From Alphaproteobacteria bacterium (lineage in GTDB: Bacteria > Pseudomonadota > Alphaproteobacteria > SMXS01): a stretch of DNA of 64,000 nucleotides. Below are positions 33,517 to 42,906 of the stretch, in pieces (position 1 is the stretch's first letter; each line of letters starts with the position of its first letter). A program made the position numbers and the translations under genes. The notes beneath the pieces were generated by a model that ran no database searches, had not been told where the DNA came from, and saw nothing but the letters and a program-made list of their open reading frames with translations. The stretch is from positions 22,208 through 86,207 of the forward strand of contig WGNW01000020.1 in NCBI GenBank assembly GCA_016124315.1, read 5' to 3'.

Positions 33517-33853
33517 GACTTCCTCCCCATGTGGCTTGCCCTTCGGTTCGGTGGAAATCGTCGCGCGTCCCACCGCGCGACCCGCCTGACCGATTCAGGG
33601 TCTAGCCACTAAACCAAGTGTAGGACGCAGAAATTGCAATAATCAATGATTAATTGTTTTAACAATATGACCGTACGGTTTACTAAATAAATATTATAGA
33701 ACGCTTTTTACTTTTGGATTGCGGTTCGACCTGGAGCACGTGGAACGGTCGCATCCGGCGTTGTCTGTCTGCTGCCCGGGTCGGTCGCGCCCTCCAGAAG
33801 CGGCTCGTCAGGGAAGTGCCAGACGGGTAACGTCGATCTCTCGTACCGGAGTA
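33517..33853. other. Divergent TonB-receptor/tetR spacer, AT-rich
   Basis: 337 bp without a gene. The part from about 33620 to 33720 is far richer in A and T than its surroundings and holds two palindromes (33640-33679) together with TAAATAAATATTATAGA, which offers -10-like hexamers for the receptor and regulator promoters. The rest is ordinary leader sequence. Confidence 0.5.
33640..33679. promoter_or_regulatory. Two palindromes, probable operators of the adjacent TetR
   Basis: TAATCAATGATTA (33640-33652) is a perfect 13-bp palindrome and ACCGTACGGT (33670-33679) a perfect 10-bp palindrome; their centres are about 28-29 bp apart. ACCGTACGGT is like many TetR-family half-site centres. They lie about 125 bp upstream of the receptor and 175 bp upstream of tetR, so both promoters could be repressed together. 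Confidence 0.55.
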
Positions 33854-34501
33854 ATGGATTTGTCGAGAGCGCTGACGGCCGACGAAAGGGAGGCCTTCCG
33901 GGCCAGGCTGTGCGAAGCGGTCCGGCACCGGTTCGCGCAGCTGGGACCCGACGGCGTGACCATGCGCGGACTTGCGTCCGACCTGGGCTGCAGCCCGATG
34001 ACGCCCTACAGCTATTTTGCCAGCAAGGAAGACATCCTGGCCGCCGTGCGTGCCGATGCATTCCGGCGGCTCGCCGACCTGTGCGAGTCGGCGGCTGAAG
34101 CGGCTGATGGCGAGCTGGCGCGGGCCGGCGCGATCGGCCGCGCCTATCTCCGATTCGCCCTTTCCGAGCCGGAGGCCTACCGCATCATGTTCGAGCTGTC
34201 GCAGCCCGACATCCGCGGTTTTCCCGACCTTGCCGAGCAGGTCGACCGGGCGCGCCGCTTCATGGCCCAGCCCACCGAGATCCTCGTCCGCCGTGGCGTG
34301 CTTGCGGGCGACGCCGCGCAACTGGCCGAGATGTTCTGGGCAGCGAGCCACGGCGTCATCGTCCTGCACATGACCGGCAAGCTCGCGCCGGAAACCGACG
34401 TGGAAGGCCTTTACGCCCGGATCGCCTCCTCGCTGATGCGCGGCAACCGCGGGCCGCGCTTCGCGGAGGTGGAGGCCGCTCTCGTCCCGGGAGGCGCCTG
34501 A
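33854..34501 (+). CDS. TetR/AcrR family regulator
   Basis: 215 aa from ATG 33854 with GGAG upstream. The N-terminal helix-turn-helix reads [42 protein letters not shown], with YSYFASKE as the recognition-helix end. The C-terminal half is helical, with [21 protein letters not shown], typical of TetR proteins with the WHG-like ligand domain. It is divergent from the TonB-MFS pair and probably controls it and itself through the palindromes at 33640-33679. Confidence 0.85.
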   Translation: MDLSRALTADEREAFRARLCEAVRHRFAQLGPDGVTMRGLASDLGCSPMTPYSYFASKEDILAAVRADAFRRLADLCESAAEAADGELARAGAIGRAYLRFALSEPEAYRIMFELSQPDIRGFPDLAEQVDRARRFMAQPTEILVRRGVLAGDAAQLAEMFWAASHGVIVLHMTGKLAPETDVEGLYARIASSLMRGNRGPRFAEVEAALVPGGA

Positions 34502-34679
34502 GCGGGGTGCGGCGCCCCACAGGACTGTTTACGGTGTAAGGATATTGGTCCACTCTGTGCGCCCCTTACGATCCCCGGCCCTCGCGGTTGAGCCGCAGCC
34601 AGCCGATGGAAGCATTGAAACCGACAGCGCTGTTCGCTACGGCTTGGCCGGCAGCGGAACATCGTCAGCAAGACAGATC

Positions 34680-35141
34680 ATGGCCACCAATATCAACGTG
34701 AACGGCGCCAGCGTCGCCATCGAGGCGGACCCCGACACGCCACTGCTCTGGGTGCTGCGCGAGCATCTGGGGCTGAAAGGCACCAAGTACGGCTGCGGCA
34801 TTTCCGCCTGCGGCGCCTGCACGGTCCATATGGACGGCATGCCCGTGCGGTCCTGCGTGCTGCCGCTGGAGGGCGTCGGCACCGCCAGGATCACGACCAT
34901 CGAGGGCCTGGAGTCGCCGGCGGCGCGGGCGGTGCGCGACGCCTGGATCGCGCTGGACGTGGTGCAGTGCGGCTACTGCCAGTCGGGCCAGATCATGTCG
35001 GCCATCGCGCTGCTGGAAGGCACGCCGGCACCGACCGACGAGGACATCGACGGGGCCATGAGCGGCAACATCTGCCGCTGCGCCACCTATCTCCGTATCC
35101 GGGCGGCGATCCGCGCGGCGGCCGCCGCGCTGAAGGCATGA
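34680..35141 (+). CDS. Molybdenum hydroxylase [2Fe-2S] small subunit (IorA-like)
   Basis: 153 aa. First cluster: Cys39, Cys44, Cys47 and Cys59 ([14 protein letters not shown] ... SC); second cluster in the helical C-terminal half: [11 protein letters not shown] and NICRCATY. This is the small electron-transfer subunit of xanthine-oxidase-family enzymes of the isoquinoline 1-oxidoreductase or aldehyde dehydrogenase type. The start of the large-subunit gene overlaps its stop by ATGA. No strong Shine-Dalgarno site precedes ATG 34680. With no signal of its own it may be co-exported with the Tat-targeted large subunit. Confidence 0.9.
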   Translation: MATNINVNGASVAIEADPDTPLLWVLREHLGLKGTKYGCGISACGACTVHMDGMPVRSCVLPLEGVGTARITTIEGLESPAARAVRDAWIALDVVQCGYCQSGQIMSAIALLEGTPAPTDEDIDGAMSGNICRCATYLRIRAAIRAAAAALKA

Positions 35142-37309
35142 GCCGCAGGATGGGGATCGACGCGGGCATCAGTCGGCGCGGTTTTCTGAAGGGCGCCGGC
35201 GGCGCGGGGCTGGTGATCGGCGTAACGCTGTCGGGACTCGGTCGCGGCCGGGTGATGGCCGGCGAGGCGCCGTTCGCGCCCAACGCTTTCGTGCGGGTGT
35301 CGCCCGACAACCTGGTGACCGTCGTCATCAAGCAGTTCGAGATGGGCCAGGGCGTGACGACCGGGCTTGCCACGCTGGTGGCCGACGAGATGGATGCGGA
35401 CTGGTCGCAGATCCGGACAGAGTTCGCCCCTGCGGACCTCGCCCTCTACAAGAACCTGTTCTTCGGCATTCAGGCGACGGGCGGATCGAACTCGATCGCC
35501 AATTCCTACGACCAGATGCGCCGGGCGGGCGCGATGGCGCGGGCGATGCTGGTCGCCGCCGCCGCCAAGGCCTGGAACGTGCCGGCGGACTCCGTTTCCG
35601 TGTCGAAAGGCGTGCTCACCGCAGGCGCCCGTCGTGCCGTTTTCGGTGATGTCGCCTCGGCAGCCGCCCGCCTGCCACCGCCCGACGACGTCGTCCTCAA
35701 GCGCCCCGACCGCTTCACCCTGATCGGCAAGCATGTCGGCCGCCTCGACTCCCCGGCGAAGAGCACGGGCAAGGAAACCTACACCATCGACATGGACCTG
35801 CCGGGCCTGCTGACCGCGGTGACTGCCAAGCCGCCCCGCTTCGGGGCCACGGTCAAGTCCTTCGACGCCTCGGATGCGCTTGCCGTCAAGGGCGTGCGCC
35901 ACGTGGTGGGCATCCCGGAAGGGGTGGCGGTGGTCGCAGAGGGCACCTGGCCCGCCCTGAAGGGCCGCAAGGCGCTGCGCGTGGAATGGGACGAGAGCGG
36001 CGCGGAGCGGCGCTCCAGCGACGACCTGGTTGCCGAATACCGGCTGCTGCTGGACAAGCCCGGCGCTGTGGCGGTGCGGCGCGGCGATCCGCCGGGGGGC
36101 CTTGCGGCCGCCGTCAAGACGGTGGATGCGGTTCTCGAGTTTCCCTATCTGGCGCACGCCGCCATGGAGCCCATGAACTGCATCGCCTGGCTGCACGACG
36201 GAACGCTGGAAACCTGGTCCGGCCACCAGGCGCCGACCATGGACCAGCTCAACATGGCCGCTGCCGCCGGGCTGCCGGTCGACAAGGTCGTCCTGCACAC
36301 GCTGCCGTCCGGCGGCAGCTTCGGACGGCGCAGCACCTTCGACGGCGATCACATCGTGGAGGCGGTGCGCGTTGCGAAGGCCGTCGGCGGCACGGCGCCC
36401 ATCCGGCTGCAGCGGATGCGCGAGGACGACATGCGCGCCGGATATTACCGGCCGCTCTACGTCCACCGCGTGAGGGCCGGGGTGGACGCGGCGGGCAAGC
36501 TTTGCGGCTGGTCCCACCGCATCGTCGGCCAGTCCATCTATTCCGCGTCTCCGGCGGCTGCCGCCGCCATGAAGGACGGGGTGGACGATTCTTCCGTGGA
36601 GGGCGCCGCCAACACGCCCTACGCCATTCCCAACCTGCAGGTGGACCTGCACTCGCCGGGGCCGGAAGTGCCGGTGCATGTCTGGCGGTCGGTGGGCAAT
36701 TCGCATACGGCCTACGCCATGGAAACCGTGATGGACGAACTGGCCGGGCTTGCCGGCCGGGACCCGGTCGAGTTCCGGCTGGCCCTGTTGACCGAGCAGC
36801 CCCGGCATGCCGGCGTGCTGAGGCTTGCCGCCGAACAGGCGAACTGGGGCTCGGCGCTTCCGGACGGTGTTGCCCGCGGCGTCGCCGTCCACCGGACGTT
36901 CAACACCAGCGTTGCCCAGGTCGTCGAACTGGGGCTGGACGACGACGGAACGATCCGCGTCCGGCGGGTCGTGGTCGCGGTCGATTGCGGGCGGGTCGTC
37001 AACCCCGACATCGTCCGGGCGCAGATGGAAGGCGGGGTCGGCTTCGGCCTCTCGGCGGCGCTGCTGTCGGAATTGACCCTCGACAAGGGTGCCGCCGTGG
37101 AGCGCAACTTCGACGCCTTCCAGGTGCTGCGGATCGACCGGATGCCCGCTGTCGAGGTGCACATCGTCGAAAGCGACGAGGCGCCGACCGGCGTCGGCGA
37201 ACCGGGCGTGCCGCCCGTGGCGCCGGCGATCGCGAATGCCGTGGCGGCGCTCACCGGCACGCGCGTCCGACGGTTGCCGTTCGCCCGCTGGAAGCCCGGG
37301 ACCGCATAG
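35138..37309 (+). CDS. Molybdopterin large subunit of aldehyde/isoquinoline oxidoreductase family, Tat-exported
   Basis: 723 aa. The N-terminus carries a twin-arginine signal (SRRGFLKG, residues 12-19) and a hydrophobic stretch, so the enzyme is periplasmic. Molybdopterin-binding features are the [14 protein letters not shown] and ATGGSNSI loops near the start, and the catalytic Glu in [11 protein letters not shown] near the C-terminus. It oxidises aldehydes or hydroxylates N-heterocycles, passing electrons through the small subunit. A c-type cytochrome third subunit, common in this type, is not adjacent. The YqeB-like, ModD and Mop proteins elsewhere in the window could supply its cofactor. 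Confidence 0.9.
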   Translation: MSRRMGIDAGISRRGFLKGAGGAGLVIGVTLSGLGRGRVMAGEAPFAPNAFVRVSPDNLVTVVIKQFEMGQGVTTGLATLVADEMDADWSQIRTEFAPADLALYKNLFFGIQATGGSNSIANSYDQMRRAGAMARAMLVAAAAKAWNVPADSVSVSKGVLTAGARRAVFGDVASAAARLPPPDDVVLKRPDRFTLIGKHVGRLDSPAKSTGKETYTIDMDLPGLLTAVTAKPPRFGATVKSFDASDALAVKGVRHVVGIPEGVAVVAEGTWPALKGRKALRVEWDESGAERRSSDDLVAEYRLLLDKPGAVAVRRGDPPGGLAAAVKTVDAVLEFPYLAHAAMEPMNCIAWLHDGTLETWSGHQAPTMDQLNMAAAAGLPVDKVVLHTLPSGGSFGRRSTFDGDHIVEAVRVAKAVGGTAPIRLQRMREDDMRAGYYRPLYVHRVRAGVDAAGKLCGWSHRIVGQSIYSASPAAAAAMKDGVDDSSVEGAANTPYAIPNLQVDLHSPGPEVPVHVWRSVGNSHTAYAMETVMDELAGLAGRDPVEFRLALLTEQPRHAGVLRLAAEQANWGSALPDGVARGVAVHRTFNTSVAQVVELGLDDDGTIRVRRVVVAVDCGRVVNPDIVRAQMEGGVGFGLSAALLSELTLDKGAAVERNFDAFQVLRIDRMPAVEVHIVESDEAPTGVGEPGVPPVAPAIANAVAALTGTRVRRLPFARWKPGTA

Positions 37310-37385
37310 CAGGTCTGCCGCGCGACGGTTGAAAACGGTCGGCAGCCCACGACCTTTAATGTCGTAACGATCATGGGGGCAGCCG

Positions 37386-39842
37386 ATGGGTGCTGCGGCG
37401 TCCGACGAGTCCGCACCGGGGCCAGGCGATGGCGCCGCGACGGTCGGCCTGACGAGCGACCAGGCCGGGCGGCTGCTCGCCCAGTACGGCGAGAACGCGA
37501 TCCGCGAAAAGCGGGTCAGCCTCCTCGCCAGGCTTCTCGGCTATTTCTGGGGTCCGATCCCGTGGATGATCGAGATTGCCGCGGTGCTGTCGGCCGCCGT
37601 GCGGCACTGGGAAGACTTCGTCATCATCATGGTGATGCTGCTGCTCAACGCCGGTGTGGGCTTCTGGGAGGAGGCCAAGGCCGACAACGCCATCGAGGCG
37701 CTGAAGCGCCGCCTCGCGCCCCGGGCGCGGGTGCTCCGCGACGGCCGGTGGCAGGACATCGAGGCCCGGAGTCTGGTGCCGGGAGACGTGGTGGCCGTGA
37801 AGCTCGGCGACATCGTTCCCGCCGATCTGGACCTGCGGAGCGGTCCCTATCTGAGCGTCGACCAGTCCGCGCTGACCGGCGAATCCCTGCCGGTGGACAA
37901 GAAGGCGGGCGACACCGCCTATTCCGGCTCCATCGTCCGCCAGGGCGAGATGCGCGCCGTGGTGACCGCCACGGGCATGAACACCTTCTTCGGCAAGACC
38001 GCCGGGCTGGTGGAGACGGCGGAACAGCGCTCCCACTTCCAGCAGGCGGTCCTGCGGATCGGCAATTTCCTCATCCTGACGACGCTGGCGCTGGTGGCGG
38101 TCATCGTCGTCGCCGCCCTGTTCCGCCGCAGCCCGATCGTCGACACCCTGCTGTTCGCGCTGATCCTGACGGTGGCCGCCATTCCCGTCGCCCTGCCGGC
38201 GGTTCTGTCGGTCACCATGGCGGTGGGCGCCTCCACCCTCGCGGGCATGAAGGCCATCGTCTCCCGGCTCGTCTCCATCGAGGAGATGGCAGGCATGGAC
38301 ATCCTGTGCTCGGACAAGACGGGGACGTTGACCCAGAACAGGCTCACGCTCGGCGCCCCCGTCCTGATCGGCGCCCACGATGCCGACGAGCTGCTGCTGG
38401 CGGCGGCCCTGAGCTGCGCGCGCGACGCGCCCGATCCCATCGACGCGGCGATCCTCGCCGGCCTTCCGCACCCGGAGCTCCTGGACGGCTACCGGATCGA
38501 AGCGCTGGATCCGTTCGATCCCGTCAGGAAGCGCGCCGAGGCGACGGTCAGTGGCAGCGGCGGCACCTTCCATGTGGCCAAGGGCGCGCCGCAGGTGATC
38601 CTCGACCTGGTCAAGCTCGACCCGGAGACGGCGGCCAAGGTGTCCGCCGCGACCGACGAACTGGCCGGGCGCGGTTACCGGTCCCTCGGCGTGGCGCGTT
38701 CCGGGGACGGCTCGACATGGCACTATCTCGGCCTGGTGTCGCTGTTCGACCCGCCGCGCGAGGACTCGGCCGAGACCATCGCCATCGCCAAGCGCATGGG
38801 CCTGAGCGTGCGGATGGTGACGGGCGACCACGTCGCCATCGGCCGGGAGATATCCAGGAAGCTGGGGCTCGATCCGAATATCGTCTCGGCGCGGGACGTC
38901 TTTGGCGGCAAGGACGGCGACGGGGATGGCGACGGCGCGCGGATCGAGGCGGCCGGCGGCTTCGCGGAGGTCTTCCCCGAGCACAAGTTCAAGATCGTCA
39001 GGGCGCTGCAGCAGGCCGGGCACATCGTCGGCATGACCGGCGACGGCGTGAACGACGCGCCGGCGCTCAAGCAGGCCGACATCGGCATCGCCGTCGAGGG
39101 GGCGACCGACGCGGCGCGGGCCGCCGCCGACCTGGTGCTGACGGCGCCGGGGCTGTCGGTCATCGCCCGGGCGGTCGAGGAGGCGCGCCGGATCTTCGAG
39201 CGCATGACCGGATACGCCACGTTCCGGATCGCCGAGACGGTCCGCGTGCTGCTGTTCATGACCCTGTCGATCCTGGTCTTCGACTTCTATCCGGTGACCG
39301 CGGTGATGATCGTGCTGCTGGCGATCCTCAACGATTTTCCGATCATGATGATCGCCTACGACAACGTCGCCATCGCGCCCAGGCCGGTCCGCTGGGACAT
39401 GCACCGCGTGCTGACGCTGAGCACCGTTCTCGGCCTGATGGGCGTGGTCGCGTCCTTCCTGCTGTTCTGGTTCGCCGAACGGCACCTCGGCCTCGACCGG
39501 CCGACCATCCAGACGCTGATCTTCCTCAAGCTGCTGGTGGCCGGGCATCTCACCATCTACCTCACCCGCAACGAGGGATGGTTCTGGCAGCGGCCCTGGC
39601 CCAACTGGAGGCTGTTCGTCGCCGCGGAGACGACGCAGATCGTCGGAACCCTGGCGGCGGTCTATGGCTGGTTCGTCCAGCCGATCGGCTGGGAGTACGC
39701 GCTCGGAATCTGGGCCTACGCGCTCGCCTGGCTGCTGATCAACAACGTCGCCAAGGTCTGGGTCTACCGGCTGGTGCGGTTCGGTCCCCGGCGCCACGCG
39801 CGTCACCTCGAGCGATCCCACCGTTCCCTGCATGGAGCCTGA
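37386..39842 (+). CDS. P-type ATPase, plasma-membrane H+-ATPase (P3A) type
   Basis: 818 aa. Motifs: TGES in the actuator (about 164), CSDKTGTLTQ with phosphorylated Asp310, MVTGDH and GMTGDGVNDAPALKQADIGIAV. AAIPVALPAVLSVTMAVG in M4 and the absence of metal-binding domains or CPx motifs fit the fungal/plant-like H+-ATPase group found in some bacteria. A short Asp-Gly run (KDGDGDGDGAR) replaces the usual loop in the P-domain. It could expel protons to manage cytoplasmic pH or to energise uptake. It follows the molybdenum hydroxylase by 76 bp but is not clearly linked to it. Confidence 0.85.
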   Translation: MGAAASDESAPGPGDGAATVGLTSDQAGRLLAQYGENAIREKRVSLLARLLGYFWGPIPWMIEIAAVLSAAVRHWEDFVIIMVMLLLNAGVGFWEEAKADNAIEALKRRLAPRARVLRDGRWQDIEARSLVPGDVVAVKLGDIVPADLDLRSGPYLSVDQSALTGESLPVDKKAGDTAYSGSIVRQGEMRAVVTATGMNTFFGKTAGLVETAEQRSHFQQAVLRIGNFLILTTLALVAVIVVAALFRRSPIVDTLLFALILTVAAIPVALPAVLSVTMAVGASTLAGMKAIVSRLVSIEEMAGMDILCSDKTGTLTQNRLTLGAPVLIGAHDADELLLAAALSCARDAPDPIDAAILAGLPHPELLDGYRIEALDPFDPVRKRAEATVSGSGGTFHVAKGAPQVILDLVKLDPETAAKVSAATDELAGRGYRSLGVARSGDGSTWHYLGLVSLFDPPREDSAETIAIAKRMGLSVRMVTGDHVAIGREISRKLGLDPNIVSARDVFGGKDGDGDGDGARIEAAGGFAEVFPEHKFKIVRALQQAGHIVGMTGDGVNDAPALKQADIGIAVEGATDAARAAADLVLTAPGLSVIARAVEEARRIFERMTGYATFRIAETVRVLLFMTLSILVFDFYPVTAVMIVLLAILNDFPIMMIAYDNVAIAPRPVRWDMHRVLTLSTVLGLMGVVASFLLFWFAERHLGLDRPTIQTLIFLKLLVAGHLTIYLTRNEGWFWQRPWPNWRLFVAAETTQIVGTLAAVYGWFVQPIGWEYALGIWAYALAWLLINNVAKVWVYRLVRFGPRRHARHLERSHRSLHGA

Positions 39843-39855
39843 GGCAGCATAATGC

Positions 39856-39888
39856 TTGCAAGCCGCCCCGGGAGGCGAGGTATAGAAT
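39856..39888 (+). promoter_or_regulatory. Candidate sigma70-type promoter
   Basis: TTGCAA (39856-39861) and TATAGA (39881-39886) are separated by 19 bp, slightly long. It lies 13 bp after the H+-ATPase stop and 40 bp before the short coiled-coil gene. TATAGAAT also occurs near 11140 upstream of the first tetR. Confidence 0.4.
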
Positions 39889-39927
39889 GGTCGTTACCTG
39901 CCCATCCGTATGGAGCCCGAACACCCG

Positions 39928-40212
39928 ATGACGACGAACGATCCTGCCGCCGATCTCCACAAGCGTATCGATGATCTCGAAGGGCGGATCGCCGCTGTCC
40001 GCTCCGAGCGCGGCCTGCGCGGTCAGCACGAAGAACAGGCGGAGGCCCTCCAGGAGGAGGCGCGCGTCCTGCGCCGCCGGATCACGGGCGCCTACGAGAC
40101 CACCTGGGAGGACGTGAAGGAGGACCTGCACCGCGACTGGCAGGCGCTCAACCACTCCGTCGAGCGGTGGATGGAGCGGGTCGAGACCGACTACGCCAAG
40201 GGCCGGCGCTGA
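39928..40212 (+). CDS. Short coiled-coil protein of unknown function
   Basis: 94 aa from ATG 39928; ATG 39910 adds six residues and neither start has an ideal ribosome site (a GGAG lies 12 bases before 39928). The product is very charged and helical, with a heptad-like Leu/Ile pattern (LHKRIDDLEGRIAAV, EEQAEALQEEARVLRRRI) and no Cys or membrane segment, suggesting a coiled-coil dimer. Position 86 bp after the H+-ATPase might indicate a stress or pH-response partner. Family not recognised. Confidence 0.6.
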   Translation: MTTNDPAADLHKRIDDLEGRIAAVRSERGLRGQHEEQAEALQEEARVLRRRITGAYETTWEDVKEDLHRDWQALNHSVERWMERVETDYAKGRR

Positions 40213-40301
40213 GATCCCCGGTCATGCGAGGCTTCGGCCCGAAGCGCATGGCCAACCGTCCTCCGAGCGTCTAACCTTCTCCTCCGCACGGGGGAGACGG
40301 A

Positions 40302-42464
40302 ATGTCCGAGGCGCGCACTGTCAGGTCCTACTGCCGCATCTGCCAGGGTTTCTGCGGCATGCGGGTCACCATCGAGGATGGCCGGGTCGCCGATGTCCGC
40401 GGCGACCGGGACGATCCGCTGAGCCGCGGCTACGCGTGCTTCAAGGGTCTGCAGGCCGTCGAGCAGCATTACGGCGCCGCGCGCCTGTTGCGGTCGCTGC
40501 GGCGGCGGGACGACCGTTTCGAGCCCGCGCCGTCCGGTGACATCCTCGACGAGATCGGCAGGCGTCTCGCGGCGGTCGTCGCCGAGCATGGCCCTGAGTC
40601 CGTCGCGTTCTTCACCGGCACCCAGAGCCTCTTCAGCACGCCCGCGCCGATGATGGTGGCGGCCTTAGCGGCCGGCCTGGGCACGCCGCGCAGCTTCACC
40701 ACCATGACCATCGACCAGTCGGCCAAGTGGATCGCCGAGGCGCGCATGGGAAACTGGGACGCCGGCCCGCAGCGCTTCGCCGAGGCCGACGTCTGGATGT
40801 TCGTCGGCTCCAACCCGCTGGTGTCCATGGTCGCCGGCGCCGGCGCCAACCAGTTCGCGTTCGCCGATCCGGTCAAGACCATGAAGCAGGCGCGCGACCG
40901 CGGCATGAAATTCATCGTTATCGACCCGCGGCGCACGGAGACCGCCCGGTTCGCCGACATCTTCCTGCAGCCCAGGCCGGGCCGCGACGGCGAGCTGGCG
41001 GCGGCGATGCTCCACGTCATCCTGCGGGAGGGCTGGCACGACGCGCCGTTCTGCGCCGATTATGTCGACGGCCTGGACGACTTGAAGGCGGCGGTCGAAC
41101 CCTTCGCGCCCGAGCGGTGCGCCGACTGGATCGGCGTGGCGCCGGAGGACATCGTCGCCGCGGCGGCGCTGTTCGCCCGCGACAGCCGGTCCGGCATGGC
41201 CGGCAGCGGCACCGGCCCCGACATGGCGCGCCATTCCAACCTGGCCGAGCATCTGATCCAGGCTCTCAACGTGGTCTGCGGCCGGTTTCCCCGCGAGGGC
41301 GAGGCGGTCGGCAATCCGGGCGTCCTGCAGCCCCGTCGCGCGCCCCGCGCGGAGGTGGTGCCGGCCCACCGGGAATGGGAGAGCGGTCCCAGGTCGACGG
41401 TGCATGGGCTGGGGCGGATCAAGGGCGGCATGATGTCGGCCGTCATCGCCGACGAGATCCTCGATGCCGGAGCAAGCCGCATCCGCGCCCTGATCTGCGT
41501 CGGCGGCAATCTGGCGGTCGCCCTGCCGGACCAGGTGCGCGCCGTGGAGGCGCTGTCGGCGCTCGACCTGCTGGTCGTGATCGATCCACGGATGACCGCG
41601 ACCGCCAGGCTCGCCGACTATGTCGTCGCGCCCCGGCTGCAATACGAGCGGCCGGACCATACCGGCTTCCTCGAGCGGATGTTCCCGGTGCCGTTCGCCC
41701 ACTGGACGCCCGCGCTGGTGCCGCCGCCGGACGGATCGGACGTGGTGGACGACTGGTATGCCCTGTGGGCGATCGCCCGCGCCGCCGGCGTGCCGCTCCG
41801 CTTCGCCGGGCGGGACCTGCCCATGGATGTGGCGCCGTCGACCGACGATGTGCTCGCCATTCTCGCCATGGGCGACCCGGCGGCCGTCTTGGCGGTGCGG
41901 GAAGCGGAGGCGGGCGGGTTTCATCGGGGCGAGGCCGTTCTAGCGGGCCCGCGGACGACCGATGCCCGGTTCCAGCTCCTGTCGGCCGATGTGGCCGAAG
42001 AGCTGAAGAGCCTCGGCGGGCAGATGGCGGTGTCCATCGGGCCGGAGGCGGAGCCGCCGTGCTTTCAACTGACGGTGCGCCGCCACCGCGAGACGATGAA
42101 CTCCACCGGCGCCGACTTCGCGGCCACCTGGCGCCGCATGAGCGGCAATCCCGCCTACCTTCACCCGGACGACATGACGGCGCTGGGGCTGACGGCGGGC
42201 GACAGCATCGAAATCGGGCGCGGCGGCGTGTCGATCGGCGCCCGGGTGCAGCCGGACGCGGACCTGCGCCGCGGCGTCCTGTCCATCGGCCATTGCTGGC
42301 CCGGCCTGGCGGAGCGGCCGCTCGAGGCCACCAACGCGCTGGTGGACGCGGACGAGGGCGTGCAGGCGATCAACCGCATGCCGGTGATGACCGGCATGAC
42401 GGTTGAGGTCCGGCGGACGGAGACAAGGCAGATGCAGGCGGCAGCGGGAGCGGCGCATGGTTGA
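40302..42464 (+). CDS. Molybdopterin (MopB family) oxidoreductase, formate dehydrogenase/assimilatory reductase-like
   Basis: 720 aa without an export signal, so cytoplasmic. The N-terminal [4Fe-4S] site is Cys11, Cys14, Cys18 and Cys46 (CRICQGFCG ... CFKG). Molybdopterin-guanine-dinucleotide contacts include FVGSNPL, VIDPRRTETARFAD and the C-terminal HPDDMTALGLTAGDSIEI domain. The region where the Mo ligand sits (TMTIDQSAKW) offers Ser rather than Cys or Sec, which argues against a classical formate dehydrogenase. No partner subunit is adjacent. The following gene overlaps by 8 bp, implying a joint function. Substrate unknown. Confidence 0.85.
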   Translation: MSEARTVRSYCRICQGFCGMRVTIEDGRVADVRGDRDDPLSRGYACFKGLQAVEQHYGAARLLRSLRRRDDRFEPAPSGDILDEIGRRLAAVVAEHGPESVAFFTGTQSLFSTPAPMMVAALAAGLGTPRSFTTMTIDQSAKWIAEARMGNWDAGPQRFAEADVWMFVGSNPLVSMVAGAGANQFAFADPVKTMKQARDRGMKFIVIDPRRTETARFADIFLQPRPGRDGELAAAMLHVILREGWHDAPFCADYVDGLDDLKAAVEPFAPERCADWIGVAPEDIVAAAALFARDSRSGMAGSGTGPDMARHSNLAEHLIQALNVVCGRFPREGEAVGNPGVLQPRRAPRAEVVPAHREWESGPRSTVHGLGRIKGGMMSAVIADEILDAGASRIRALICVGGNLAVALPDQVRAVEALSALDLLVVIDPRMTATARLADYVVAPRLQYERPDHTGFLERMFPVPFAHWTPALVPPPDGSDVVDDWYALWAIARAAGVPLRFAGRDLPMDVAPSTDDVLAILAMGDPAAVLAVREAEAGGFHRGEAVLAGPRTTDARFQLLSADVAEELKSLGGQMAVSIGPEAEPPCFQLTVRRHRETMNSTGADFAATWRRMSGNPAYLHPDDMTALGLTAGDSIEIGRGGVSIGARVQPDADLRRGVLSIGHCWPGLAERPLEATNALVDADEGVQAINRMPVMTGMTVEVRRTETRQMQAAAGAAHG

Positions 42465-42906
42465 TCTGGAACAGGCGGGCAACGATCGGGAGCGGCTGGC
42501 GCTTCGCATCTTCAAGGCCATGGAGGACGGCACCCTGCGCGAGGCGCTGGAGACCCTGTGCACCGACGATTTCGTCTGGGCGAACAGCGGCATTCCGACG
42601 CTTCGGGGCAGGCAGGCGGTGCTCGATCACATGGCTTCGGGCGGCTTCGCCGGCATGATTCCCATCCTCGCGGGGATGCGCTCGTTCAGCGCCGACGTGC
42701 TGCACATCGCCAGCAGCGGCGATGTGGTCTTCACCGAGCGGGTCGACCATCACTGGGACGGGCGCGGACGCGACCTGATGACGCCCCACATCTGCGGCGT
42801 CGTCGAAATCCGCGACGGCCGGATCTGCGCGCTGCGGGACTACTACGACACAGCGTGCTACCGGCAGCAGCCCACCGAGCCCGACCCGGCCCACGCCCTC
42901 ACTTGA
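42457..42906 (+). CDS. Limonene-1,2-epoxide-hydrolase-like protein (SnoaL/NTF2 fold)
   Basis: 149 aa from ATG 42457, overlapping the molybdo-oxidoreductase stop by 8 bp. The Arg-Asp-Asp catalytic set of limonene epoxide hydrolase appears conserved with uniform spacing: Arg95 and Asp97 (FTERVDHHW) and Asp128 (LRDYYD). Asn43 is present (VWANSG), but the water-positioning Tyr is Trp41. The fold is the cone-shaped NTF2 barrel, which also includes SnoaL cyclases and non-enzymatic proteins. It may hydrolyse a small epoxide or bind a polycyclic ligand. Stop codons of this gene and the convergent GST gene are directly adjacent. Confidence 0.7.
   Translation: MVDLEQAGNDRERLALRIFKAMEDGTLREALETLCTDDFVWANSGIPTLRGRQAVLDHMASGGFAGMIPILAGMRSFSADVLHIASSGDVVFTERVDHHWDGRGRDLMTPHICGVVEIRDGRICALRDYYDTACYRQQPTEPDPAHALT

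Noticed and set aside
37315..37345. CTGCCG/CGGCAG repeat after the molybdenum hydroxylase as a terminator
   Set aside because: Six-base stem with a poorly paired interior and no T run; too weak to call.
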